From positions 8,680,001-8,744,000 of the forward strand of contig JAZAYU010000013.1 of the NCBI GenBank assembly GCA_038501625.1: a stretch of 64,000 nucleotides of DNA, written 5' to 3'. Of the stretch, positions 9,948 to 20,809 are shown piece by piece; positions within the stretch are counted from its first letter, which is position 1; each line of letters opens with the position of its first letter. A program made the translations under genes and the position numbers. Origin of the DNA: Corbicula japonica. Lineage: Eukaryota; Mollusca; Bivalvia; Venerida; Cyrenidae. The notes beneath the pieces were generated by a model, which was not told the origin of the DNA, did not search any database, and was given only the letters and a program-made list of their open reading frames with translations.

Positions 9948-10090
9948 CCCAAGGTTATAAAACTGAGCATGGAAACCAGTCTCAAAACTCAAGCATCTGA
10001 TTGGCTAAAATTGGCGACCAGTCGCCATTTCAGCCAATCAGATGCTTGAGATTTGAGACTGGTTTCCAATCTCAGCTTTATAACCTTCAA
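9948..10090. repeat. F2 palindrome copy c (AAGGTTATAAAACT end subtype)
   Basis: Full hairpin with one-arm differences (AAAACTCAAGC left, GAGATTTGAG right). A half copy follows at 10150-10195 and another at 10435-10490, both only one arm. Confidence 0.8.
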
Positions 10091-10203
10091 CCCAGATGAC
10101 AGTTGAGCTTGAAAAAATATTTACCAAGGAGCATTTTTATAAAGTAAAGAATGGAAACCAGTATGAAATCTCAAGTATCCTAGTGGTCAGTTTTGAAGCT
10201 GTG

Positions 10204-10414
10204 TTTAACCCTTCACCCAATGGGATATGGATGTTTTGCCATGGGCGAACTGTATAGATCCAGATCAGCAGGCACATTGTTGCAGTCTGATCATGATCTG
10301 CATTATTCACTTTCATTAGGTTATTTCAGATCAAATGGCACAGAAATGCTGTCTGATCTGGGTCTACACTGGTCGTATATGCATAAAATGTGTAAAAATG
10401 TTGTAAAGAGTTAA
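10204..10414. repeat. F1 MITE copy 1
   Basis: F1 is bounded by TTAACCCTTTCC and GGAAAGGGTTAA and holds two GATC-rich hairpins that are inverted copies of each other. This copy has TTAA at both ends (10204, 10411) but worn termini. Confidence 0.65.
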
Positions 10415-10536
10415 TTTCAACCTATTATAATGCAGAGAACTGAGACTGGGCTCCATTCTCAAAATCATAACATTAGGACCTTGAGTTTGGAAGCTAGGTG
10501 GTATCCAGTGTCAACCTATGTAAGCCTGTCTTCTTT

Positions 10537-10740
10537 AACCATTTCCTCCATATATATTTGTTTAAACCATGGTAGAACAAGATCTATAAGCAACCATGGT
10601 ACAACCAGATCAGCTGGCACATTCATGCCAACTGATCAGTATCTGCATTGGTGGCATTTTGGTCAGAAATAACCTAATGAATCAAAAAGCAAACAGTGTA
10701 GATCCTGATCAGACGGCACGGATTAACCAAATCATGTGTA
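10537..10740. repeat. F1 MITE copy 2, 3' end lost
   Basis: The left terminus reads TAACCATTTCCTCC. Both hairpins are recognisable (ACCAGATCAGCTGGCAC; GATCCTGATCAGACGGCAC). The right end dissolves after 10720. Confidence 0.6.
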
Positions 10741-10795
10741 CCACAGTGGTTTTTTATCTTATCCTTTTAATACAATTTTACTCCTTTAGAGATTT

Positions 10796-11037
10796 TTAAC
10801 CCTTTCCTGTATATATATGCATTTTTACGCATGTGCGACCAGTGTAGATCCAGATCAGCCAGCACATCTGTGCCGTCTGATCAGGATCTGCACTGGTCGC
10901 ATTTTGGTCAGAAATAACCTAATGAATCAAAAAGCGAACAGTTTAGATCCTGATCAGACGGCACGGATGTGCCGGCTGATCTGGATCTAAACTGTTCGCC
11001 CTAGCAATAAAGGTGTATCTGTACAGGAAAGGGTTAA
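10796..11037. repeat. F1 MITE copy 3, near consensus
   Basis: TTAA at 10796-10799 and 11034-11037, termini TTAACCCTTTCC/GGAAAGGGTTAA. Both hairpins are intact, with the loop spacer CAGAAATAACCTAATGAATC between them. It differs very little from copies at 16032, 34497 and 38089, so it is probably recent. Confidence 0.85.
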
Positions 11038-11864
11038 AAAACTGAACGTTTTCATTATTAGTATTAACAAACAGCTTCCGACAACACCCTAGCATGCATT
11101 GCATCTATAAATAGACCATTGAAATTGCATTTGGTATGTAAATTGTATTTGAATATTTATATAAATAAAAGCAATATTAGAACTTTAAATAATCTGTTTA
11201 TAAAATTGAAATACAATTCTATTATAATTAAATGATAACTTACGTTTGATGTCACTTCCTGTTTATATTAAAATGATTAAAAAAATGTTTACAGTAACTA
11301 AGAAATGCATTTTGTTTCCTTAGTCCTTGTTGTTTAAGTACCACTTCCTAAACCTAAGTATCTTCTTGTTCTTAAAAAATGGACACTTTTGCAATCTTAA
11401 ATCTTCCAGCAATCCACTTCCTAAATCAAAGTATTAAGATTTGTGACAAAAATACATGTTAACAATATCCTTGTATGACAATTATCAACATACTAATTTT
11501 AACTTTTTCTAAATCACTGCACAAGGCATTCACATACTAGCAACATCAATTTAAAAGCTATCAGCGAAAAAAAACCTAGTTTCATATTTTATTGTAATCA
11601 ATAGTTTAAAACGTATATATCTCATCACAACTGTCTAGGACAACAAGTTATAAATGTTTCATATTAAAATAGAACAGTCAATTTCATTGATTTAATTGAG
11701 AACTACAAACACAAGTGTGTTCAAAGCCCATTGGTTTATGTCTATTGCATATAAAAATGTTTGTTTAGACTGCCTCAAGCAACTATTATTTGAAAAACAA
11801 AGCAGTGGAAACATTTTTTTTAAATCTTAAAGTGCAAATGAAGGTCAATTGTCACATTAATTTT
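11038..11864. other. AT-rich stretch, nothing recognised
   Basis: No ORF of note, no inverted ends and no tandem structure seen. Confidence 0.5.
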
Positions 11865-12031
11865 GTGACCAGTGTAGACCCAGCTAAGCCTGAGAATCCA
11901 TGCTGTCTGATCAGAGCCTAAAATCATAAAACTAAAATTGGAGACCAGTCTCAAAAACTCAAGCATCTGAATGGTTGAAATGAGGACCAGTTGCCATTTC
12001 AGCCAATCAGATGCTTGAGATTTGAGACGGG

Positions 12032-12173
12032 CAGGCCTGCCAAAACTTCATCATTAATAGTCCGGAGATTTTGTCTGAATATGTCAATGTTGATGACGAC
12101 GACAATGATGATGTTGTTGTTGTTGCTTTAATGTCTTGTTTCTGCTGTTCAGTATGACTGTGACAGAACAAAA

Positions 12174-12204
<31 letters not shown>

Positions 12205-14648
12205 CATATTCTTCTTAATAATTATATTTTTCAACGAATTTTATAAATGAATTTTGCCGATTTTGCTAACAATGGTTAAAGAACTTGTTTTAAAATGACT
12301 TTTTGTCTATTGTTATCATTCGTTTGTTAAGACCAGTTTTGACAATATCAAGGGCGTAGCGCCCATTACGCACAATACGCACTTGCGTATAAAAAAAATC
12401 CGAAGGTAAAAAAAGAGAAAATCAAAGTTTTAACGATTTTATCGCTATAGATCTAAATAACTTATCCCTTTTTGCTTACAATCATAGATATAAGAATAAC
12501 TATCTTTACTATGTCTATGCCATTGTGTACAAACCGGTCACACATTGACGAAGTTAGCTTGATGACGTAGTGACCGCTATTTATAGAATGATGTCTATGC
12601 TTACAATATAATATTCGTTGCGTCATACGGTTTAGTTTATATGACGTAGTTACTTGTACAATGTAATGAGTGTAAACTCTGATTGCGTCACTCTCGATCG
12701 TGTGACGTTTCTAGTTATCATTGTAATCTGTGTGCAATAGGAATGTCAGTTTTTCTTAAACTCGAAGCATTTACAAACTTATTGCTCAGAGATAAATGTA
12801 AAGCTCATCATTGATTAATCTACATGGAATAGGAATCTCGTTACTTAAACTAGACTCATAAGAAAAATATTATTAAGACTTTTTTTAATTAATAAAGAAT
12901 TAAATCAATCCATTCAAGATCAATTCCTTTGGAAAATCTCTAATTTAAAACGATATCCTGGATATCGGAAGTCTTGATACCAAATGCCGACTAAGAATGC
13001 CAGATTCTAAAAAATATGCTGTCCTTACCACACGGTTCGAGCCACATAGGGGTTGGGTTGCACCTCTCAGAGAATTCGGAAAAAAGGCAGCAAGTAGACG
13101 AGTACCGGACTTTGTATTTGAGCAAGAAAAGCATCCCTACTTAAGGTACAGCCCTTTACTCGATGGTGTATTTTGTGCTCCATGTTTTGCCTTTAATGCA
13201 ACTGAAAATGTGCTTGTTGCTCGTCCGTTGATTGACTGGAGCAACGCAAAGAAAGTCGTTGATGGGCACACACGATCAGAAGAACACATGGATTCCATCA
13301 CAAGAGCCGACCACTTTGTACGCATCTGCAGGAAGGAAGAGCAGAATGTGGTCGAGTTCGGATCAACGGCCTACCGGCAGAAAGTCCAAAAGAACAGGGA
13401 GGCGTTAGCAGCCATCATTGAGGCCATTATTCTTTGTGGGCAACAAAATATAGCCTTACGCGGTAAAATTAAAAGCCGCAGCAACATTACAGCTCTACTC
13501 AACTACCGTGCAAAAGCTGACGCCTCTCTGAAGGAACACATGACATCAGCACCAAAACATGCCCAGTATATGAGCCCAGAAATACAGAACGAATTTATCT
13601 CACTCTGTGGTAAACAAATTGCTAGCTCGATTACCCAACGATGCCAAAACGCTAAGTACTTCACGGTTATGGCAGATGAGTCTGCAGACGTGAGCGACAC
13701 TGAACAATTTGCGTTCTGTGTACGCTACGTTGATCGGAAAAGTTCGGGTGAACATGTGGTCCGTGAAGAATTTTTGTCCTTTGTTGTTGCTGAAAGTACA
13801 ACAGGTGAGGCCCTGACCACTCTTCTGACAGAAGAAATAAGAAAACATGACCTTGACCCAGAATTGGTTGTTGGCCAAGGGTACGACGGTGCTGGGAACA
13901 TGGCGGGCAGGATTCGTGGCGTACAAGCAAGGTTTGCTGAGGCGTATCCACATGCTAAGTATGTACACTGCCGAAACCACCGTCTGAACCTAGCTATCTG
14001 CCATGCCTGTCGAGTCGCTTTTGTTCAGTCGATGTTCACAACTGTCGGTGACATCTTGTTTTTTCTGACAAACTCACCAAAACGCATTGCCATCTATCAA
14101 CAGCACAGTGACAATGGAGAAAAATTGAGAAAGCTTTGCCCAACCAGGTGGTCCCAGCACTCAGAAAGTGTCAGTGCCTTCTATAAAAATTTCTCGGCCA
14201 TAGCTGACACACTCACTGATTTGCAAGTGGGCATGGACACGAACACAATGTCAACAGCATCTGCCTTACAAAAGGCTATGATGTCGTTTGACTTTGTCAT
14301 CTCCCTATGTGTTGTCAGCGGCCCACTTGACTTCCTGAACCCACTCTCTGATTCTATGCAAGACCCTAACTGTGATCTTGTAAAGGCATCTGATCATGCA
14401 CTGTCAATCCATGGACTCCTGGGTGAGAAGCGGAGCAGTATTGACTACTTCAATCAGCTGTGGCAGAAATCGGTGGAGCTTGCTGACCAGCAAAACATTC
14501 CAGTTGGTCGCCCGAGGGTTGCTGCTAGACAAGTCCACAGGAACAATATTCTTTGAATTCCGGAGATTTTGACTATAAATCCGGAGATCCGGAGAAGTAA
14601 CTTAAAATCCTGAGATTCCGGACAAAATCCGGAGGTTTGGCAGGCCTG
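12032..14648 (+). mobile_element. hAT-superfamily DNA transposon
   Basis: Terminal inverted repeats begin CAGGCCTGCCAAA at both ends. CCGGAGATTTTG-type motifs recur near both ends (12060; 14565-14635). The element is flanked by GACGGG at 12026-12031 and 14649-14654, a 6-bp target duplication that interrupts the F2 sequence GAGACGGGTCTACAG. Non-coding 12090-12950 holds short trinucleotide runs (ATG/GTT near 12090-12200). It carries one transposase ORF lacking its C-terminal part. Confidence 0.82.
12997..14556 (+). pseudogene. hAT transposase, TTF-type zinc finger and DUF4371 type, C-terminally truncated
   Basis: Related to the ZMYM1-like/DUF4371 class of hAT transposases. The ATG at 12997 gives 519 codons. 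The frame is open upstream to 12949 with plausible sequence, so the true start may lie further 5'. A TTF-type zinc finger has Cys60-x2-Cys63 (VFCAPCF) and His91/His97. The RNase H-like core follows, with Asp227 (VMADESADVSD), Asp297 (GQGYDGAGNM), CRNHRLNLA and Trp385 (CPTRWSQH). The frame reaches GRPRVAARQ and stops 14 bases before the subterminal CCGGAG repeats. The late catalytic Glu region and the hAT dimerisation domain are absent, although both DNA termini are present. I read this as an internal deletion of the element, leaving an inactive enzyme that could at most bind DNA. Codon use is less AT-rich than the surroundings. Confidence 0.85.
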
Positions 14649-14754
14649 GACGGGTCTACAGATTTAGTTTTATGATTTTGGGCACTGGATCTGTACTGTC
14701 TGCTATTCAGTCATTAACTTCTGTTCAAAAATGTAATAAAATACCCCTAAGAAA

Positions 14755-15445
14755 TATATATATATATATCATTGTGTGTGTCTCTGTTTATAGCACAAGT
14801 GAGCATAAAAACTGCAAAAATAAACAAGGGACTGTCAAAGATAGGTGATGCTCCCTGAATGGGTACTTTGTCACAAAAACGTTTAGTTGTACAACTATTA
14901 AAGTGAATTTTGAAAATGGTGTAGTGCTAAAAAATCAGACATAATCAAACCTGAGGGCAACATGTCGTCTCATTACGTTTATCATTTCCATGAAATAACT
15001 TTTAAATCTGACTTCAAAAAACAAAGTTTTGGGCCGCATATGATGTTGCTACAAGGTTATGCTGTGACATTGACCTTTAAGGTAGCGAACCATATGTTGC
15101 GCACAACACATCATCTCAAAAGGGTGATCATATCTGTGAAATAATTTTGAATAATCATAATCAAACCTGGTGGTCAGTTCTGTGAAATAATTTTAAAATC
15201 CAACTTCAAATAAAAATGTTATAGGTTGGACATGATGTTGAAACAAGGTAATGCTGTGACCTTGACCTTCAAGGTAGCGACGTAAATTTGCGTGCAACAG
15301 GTCGTCTTTATGTGGTAAATTGAAAAAAAATCTTACTTCAAATAAAAAAGAATAGACTCAAATAGATAGAATGGATAAAAGGATGGATGGACGGACAACT
15401 TGGTGACTATATGCTCCCCCTGATTTTCTTCAGTGAGCATAAAAA
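14755..15445 (+). mobile_element. Short pearl-like Helentron fragment
   Basis: A short (TA)n tract at 14756-14770 precedes it. The left end near 14822 reads AACAAGGGACTGTC ... GGTGATGCTCCCTG. The right end has GGATGGATGGACGGAC, then TATGCTCCCCCTG and CAGTGAGCATAAAAAGG. Two core units carry GACCTT(C/T)AAGGTAGCGA (about 15075 and 15262). The 61-codon ORF at 14962 is repeat, not a gene. Confidence 0.5.
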
Positions 15446-15597
15446 GGAGGAAGCATGATGCTAATATTTTATTTATATAAAATAAATACATTCTCACCAT
15501 AGTGCAAAAACAGTTTAAATCCTACTTATATCAATGAATTACCTTACTGTTTTTGTGATAAGCAGATGACATGACACTTCACAAAACCAGCAAATTT

Positions 15598-15628
<31 letters not shown>

Positions 15629-16031
15629 GGGATGTCAAAGAATATCCGAATATTTTGATATTTGTTTGGATCATTGGATATCCTGATCCCGGTTATTCGT
15701 TTGCAAAAATTTTATGTTATGGCCATGTAGCTTAATTACTGGTATCTTTCTGCTATCAGTGTGTGTTCAAGCATAAGCACGTGAAACGGATTATCAATAC
15801 ATGATGACTGTGACGCAGTAAATATGGCTTCACAGTTTTTTTTAATTTGCTAAAGCATGAGGGTATATAAGAACTTGTTATATAATAGTCATCATTTGAA
15901 CCTATTCTATCCATTTTGAGTAAAGAAAAGTATCTTCAATTTTGTTGAATGAGAAGAGATAGAGCTACAGATGCATAGACAACAGGTTTTCCGGGATAAA
16001 TCAATTTCACAAGTAAATTATGTTCATAATT
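15446..16031. other. Intergenic, with T13-G24 homopolymer junction
   Basis: Thirteen T (15595-15607) run straight into 24 G (15608-15631). Otherwise nothing is recognised. Confidence 0.6.
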
Positions 16032-16273
16032 TTAACCCTTTCCAGTACAGACACACCTGTATTGCTAGGGCGAACAGTTTAGATCCAGATCAGCCGGCAC
16101 ATCCGTGCCGTCTGATCAGGATCTAAACTGTTCGCTTTTTGATTCATTATCTTATTTCTGACCAAAATGCGACCAGTGCAGATCCTGATCAGACGGCACG
16201 GATGTGCCGGCTGATCTGGATCTACACTGGTCGCACATGCGTAAAAATGCGTATATATCCAGGAAAGGGTTAA
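16032..16273. repeat. F1 MITE copy 4, near consensus
   Basis: TTAA at 16032 and 16270. Oriented opposite to copy 3: the GGGCGAACAGTTTAGATCC hairpin comes first. Confidence 0.85.
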
Positions 16274-16568
16274 ATCAATTTCACAAGTTAATTATGTTCA
16301 TTAATTTTGTTTTCTATAAAATTATTGATGATTTCATCTTTTACTTACGATCATGACTAATTCACATCTATGTTCTTAAAAAAAAATCATTTTTTATGCC
16401 TTTCATTCTACAGTTTGCTGTTGCCGACATTTTGTGAACAAAATGATAATGAAAAACAACAGATGTATATTTCTTTCTCTAATCAATAATCTTAATTACC
16501 ACAAAGTTCCAATTAAACATAACAGGGGCATTATATTTCCTGAAAGGGGGCACATATTATTTGTATTA

Positions 16569-16909
16569 CTGTATATTCCCTATTAAACGCCCCCGGGGGC
16601 ATTACATTTTGCAAAGGGGGGGCGTTTAATAGAGACCAACTATTGACAAAATGTAGTTTTCAATAATTGTGTTATTTTTTAATAAATAACCGTAGGAAAC
16701 AATTTTGTCATTTTCCTATAACTTATTTTTAAAAAACTTAACCTGAAATGAAATTTTTCACACCGAAATGATGAAATGTATTCATTTGGATTAATGCTGA
16801 GAGATTAAAGATTGTCATGTCATTGTAAGTCACTTGTTTACTTTAAAAAAAAAAGACTGGGGGGGGGGTGCGTTTATTAGGGGAGGGGCGTTTAATAGGG
16901 AATACACGG
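16569..16909. mobile_element. TA-flanked MITE (mariner/pogo-like ends)
   Basis: Inverted ends of about 25 bp begin CTGTATATTCCC and CCGTGTATTCCC and include TATTAAACGCCCC, with two mismatches. TA is duplicated at 16567-16568 and 16910-16911. It is 341 bp with no ORF. G-rich runs lie at both inner edges. A further TTTATTA(A)GGGAGGGG piece at 16970-16995 suggests a second, broken copy. 16274-16566 and 16912-17334 otherwise show nothing. Confidence 0.7.
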
Positions 16910-17334
16910 TAATTATTTTTATTATAATTATATTATGGACTAACTGAATTTTTCCAAAAATATACCATGTGCGTTTATTAAGGGAGGGGTATTAAAAAGG
17001 AATTCTATGGCAAGTTATTTAGCAACTGAAAATAGAAAACTGAGATTATCAAATGTTTTATTTTTCATGTTAAATTATTAAATTTTGAGGCATATTTATC
17101 TATAGGAAGATAATTTAATTCTGTCTTTAGAAAAGACATTTTCATTTTGTCTATGGAAATGACAATAACTGTTAATCCCCGAACATCCAACAAAATTAAT
17201 TTAAACAAAGATTTTGTATCCAGATATTGGTTCGGATCTACAGACATTTGAATCTTCAATTCGATATTAGTTGACAATTCCCTAATATGTTTTAATGCAA
17301 TATCTGATACTCTTAACCAAAGGACTTACATCAC

Positions 17335-17410
17335 ATCTGTGACCAATATAGATCCAGATCAGCCTGCACATCCATGTTTAACCATAGTCTCAAATCGGAA
17401 ACAAGTCCCA
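17335..17410. repeat. F1 fragment joined to F2-like fragment
   Basis: GATCCAGATCAGCCTGCACATCC breaks off at about 17373 and continues with ATAGTCTCAAATCGGAAACAAGTCC, which resembles a worn F2 arm. 17411-17945 shows nothing further. Confidence 0.4.
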
Positions 17411-17945
17411 ACTAATCATGGAGTAAAGCCACCCGATGGCTTGGTTAAATTAAGCTAGATCTAAGTATATTGGTGAGAAGAACAAGGAAATTTATATATT
17501 CAAAGCCTTTTTTTTTATTTCTCATGAATTACCATAAAAATTACCTGACAATATGTGGTTTACTATTAGCTAGCTGATCTTTGTCACATATGGTATTTTA
17601 CCTTTAATTTGTCTGAAATAATTGGTTTATATCAATCCAACCCACTTGTATTGGTTAAAAAACTGTCATTAATCAACAAAAAATGTCTTTTAAGTTGTCA
17701 CCCTTTATTCCATGAATAATGCCTTTCCAAACACAGGTGACTGCTCTTCTGACCTAGTTCTACACTGTTATAATAAAAATAAAAGCAAGCAGTATAATAG
17801 TTTCTGAGCAGACTGCATGGATGTGAATGTTTATCATGATCTAGTCCCCCACCCCACCCCAATGGGAGAAACACAATATCACAAAAAGTTAAAATGTGTA
17901 TTTATGATGGTGACAAGGTAGCCTAGTCCATTACCCAAAAGTAAT

Positions 17946-18187
17946 TTAACCCTTTCCTCCATAAATACGCATTTTTACACGTCTCCGACCAGTGTAGATC
18001 CAGATTAGCCTGCACATCCGTGCCGTCTAATCGGGATCTGCGCTGGTCACATTTTGGTAAGAAAAAACCTAATGAATCAAATAGCAAACAGTGCAGATCC
18101 TGATCAGACAGCACGAATGTGCCAGCTGATCTGGATCTACACTGTTCGCCCATACCATAAAGGTGTGTCTATGGAGGAAACAGTTAA
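17946..18187. repeat. F1 MITE copy 5
   Basis: TTAACCCTTTCCTCCATA at the left; the right end is GGAGGAAACAGTTAA. Both hairpins are present with a few mismatches (GATTAGCCTGCAC). Confidence 0.8.
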
Positions 18188-18285
18188 ATTGCTGCAAACT
18201 GTCAACCTAAGATAAGCTTGAATGGCCAAAGGCAAAAGCAAAAAGACCCAATAACTTTCAGAAACAAATTCTAAAGAGAGTATTT

Positions 18286-18490
18286 TTAACTCTTTCTTCA
18301 TTATATATACCTAAATGGCTTGGGATAACAGTGTCGATCCAGATCAGCTGGCACATTCATGCCATCTGATCAGGATCTACACTGTTTGCTTTTTGATTCA
18401 TTATTTTAATTCTAACCAAGAAGCAAACAGTGTAGATCCTGATCAGATAACAAGGATGTGCAGGTGGTTCAGGATGTTCACTCTGCTAAA
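18286..18490. repeat. F1 MITE copy 6, right end lost against F2
   Basis: The left end is TTAACTCTTTCTTC. The second hairpin degrades after GATCAGATAACAAGG and runs into the F2 copy at 18496. Confidence 0.6.
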
Positions 18491-18495
18491 AGATT

Positions 18496-18633
18496 ATAAA
18501 ACCGTGATTTGGAACCAGTCTCAAATCTCAAGCATCTGATTGGCTGAAATAGTGACCAGTCCCAAGGTCATAAGGTGATCCTTGAGATTTAAGACTGGTT
18601 ACCATTCTCAGTTTTATGACCTTGGGACCAGGT
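18496..18633. repeat. F2 palindrome copy e
   Basis: The outer arms are well matched, but the centre (CCCAAGGTCATAAGGTGATC) has been replaced by sequence like the F2 outer ends. This suggests internal rearrangement. 18640-19020 shows nothing else. Confidence 0.65.
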
Positions 18634-19020
18634 CACACATGCAAATCAAGGGTTCATACAAATCCTCTTAAGTCTTCATCATTATCCAACAGTAACTGTT
18701 CTAAATAACACAAGTTCTGCTATGGTGAAGAAGCATGTAATTCATGCACAACTTTTTCTGTTCTTTTGTCTGCCTATAAGGACTGTGCTGGAAAGGTACA
18801 GCCTATTCAATTATACTGTGTTCTTTATACACACTTTCCATGCTTTTCATGTGCAACTGAGATATAACAGTACATCCAGCTGTCATATACTATGCATATT
18901 TTATGAGGCCCATCCCACTGTTAAAGCACATGCCTATAGATATAAACTCAGAAAAATCATATTTTCCCCCTTTACTGTTTAAAAATTACCAACTAGCCAT
19001 AACACTCATTTTTGCTACTG

Positions 19021-19247
19021 TTAAACCCTTTCCTCCATATATAAACCTTTATCAACAGTGCAGATCAGCAGGCACATCCGTACTGTCTGAACAGGATCTA
19101 CACTGTTCGCTTTTTTATTTGTGTGATTATTTCTGACCAAGAAGTGATCAGTGCAGATCCTGATCAGCTGGCAAGAATGTGCAGGCTGATTGGATCTACA
19201 ATGGTTGCATATGCATAAAAGTGTGTATATATAGAGGAAAGGGTTAA
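19021..19247. repeat. F1 MITE copy 7
   Basis: TTAA at 19021 and 19244, right end GAGGAAAGGGTTAA. The left hairpin has a 10-15 bp deletion (AACAGTGCAGATCAGCAGG). Confidence 0.75.
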
Positions 19248-19261
19248 AAGTTTCTAAAATA

Positions 19262-19565
19262 GAGCGGATCATTAGCTCAGTGGTTAGCGCGTCTGCCTCT
19301 GAGTCCAGGGATCGCTGGTTCGATCCCCCGCTACTCCAACTAAAATTACTAACAGTCTTTCGAAAGAGATGTTAAACAGAGGTCCAGTGTAGTGGTGCTA
19401 TACACCGGGCACTTAAAAGAACCAGGGACGATTCTGGAATTGGAGAGTCCTCTGTATCTTGCACTATCCTCCAAAACCTAAAATGACTAACACTCTTCTG
19501 GAGGCGTGGCTCATATGGGCTTCCGGTAGTGACGATAAATAAAACTAAATACAAAAACAAGTTTC
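19262..19565 (+). repeat. tRNA-derived SINE
   Basis: The head carries a pol III A box (TTAGCTCAGTGGTTAGCGC) and B box (GGTTCGATCCC) with correct spacing. The T and anticodon stems do not fold as a functional tRNA. The body includes GAGATGTTAAACAGAGGTCC and CACTTAAAAGAACCAGGGAC, then an A-rich tail (ATAAATAAAACTAAATAC). I cannot assign it to a named SINE domain family with certainty. Confidence 0.7.
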
Positions 19566-20809
19566 TAAACAAAAAGAAGAATGTTGTGTCCTTTTTAAAG
19601 AACTTAATAGTATAATTGAATTATGAAGAGAGAGATCAACATTTGACACCGTTTAGGTGACCAGGAACCACACAAATATCTCATATTGGAGACAAAAGAT
19701 CACAACATATTGTTGTCAGTTTCATATTAATCAAGCTTTTTAAAACAGTCAGATACAGGATTTCCAGAAATGGGTTCATTTGGGGCAATCTTAGGGTAGT
19801 TACATGATAATACCCAACTTCCAAGCAAAAATACTATGAAAATTAAATATTGCTGTGCAACAAGGAAGTATGAGCAACCCTACTGAACCCCTCTAGACAA
19901 TGCCCCTGTTTTAATGAAAATAACAAAAACACTTCTCAGTCTTAAAAGCAACAGGACATGTTTACAAGTGTCCACACTGTTTCAAGTACATGCACTTCAG
20001 GGCTTGCCATCTTATTTTACTTTATTACCAGATGGTACTAAGTTATTAAATAATTAAATAATTTCTGTAATCATATTTGGATATGTGTGCACGCTTGAGT
20101 GTATACATTTGTATGCGTGCTTGTGTGCACATGTGCTTATGTATGTAATGTATAATTATGTGTGCATAGGTGTGTTATTCCTTTTATTGTTGTTTTTTTT
20201 TAATTGTTTGTGTATGTTTGTTAAAGAAGACCTACTATTGAAAATGATCCTACATTTTTTATGTACATTTAATAAGATTTCTTCTTTAAATAAAGATTTT
20301 TTTATAATTATTATTATTATTATTTTTTTATTATTAATATTTTTTATGGTGTACTTTATCAGGTTTCAAGGGAAACTACTCAGCATTTTCAATAATTAAA
20401 AATGCATTACTCCCCATTACTGTGTGAATTGTTGAGTATCACAGAAAATATAGTTGTATTTTAAAGTAACTTTTTAAAAACTGACAACACACAGCTAACT
20501 TTATAGATATATGCAACTTGTAAAATTTGTTATCTGTATAGGCTGATTAAAAATTACAAAAATAACCTTCGAGTAGAAACTCAAACATTTGAGTTTGAAC
20601 TGAAACATTTATTCCAGAATACTTCAGCAGGACTGTGTGTCATTTGAAATACATCAATGATAATGGAAAGATTTTGTTTTATCATTATAACATGTTTTAA
20701 GAAAAGCAAAATATATTCAGAATTTAAATAAAATTTAATATGTTTGAGCAAAAGATTGTTTGTTATACAGTGCTTATAGCTAACATCCATCAAATGATGC
20801 CTTTGGCAA
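19566..20809. other. Intergenic, short simple repeats only
   Basis: A TGTG/TGCA-rich stretch at 20080-20175 and an ATT/T-rich stretch at 20300-20345. The 104-codon ORF at 20085 is low-complexity translation of these, not a credible gene. Confidence 0.6.

Larger units (their letters stand above)
11865..14740. mobile_element. Triple nest: hAT in F2 in F1
   Basis: The outer left part (11865-11923) is F1 sequence (GACCAGTGTAGACCC ... TGCTGTCTGATCAG). The outer right part (14693-14740) continues it (GGATCTGTACTGTCTGC). Between them F2 runs 11924-12031 and 14649-14692, and the hAT element occupies 12032-14648. Joining the outer parts across each insertion gives the expected continuous repeats. Confidence 0.8.

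Noticed and set aside
13600..13980. Minus-strand ORFs of 94 and 126 codons
   Set aside because: They are antisense shadows of the hAT transposase.
19262..19335. Functional tRNA gene
   Set aside because: Anticodon and T stems do not fold; a SINE body follows.
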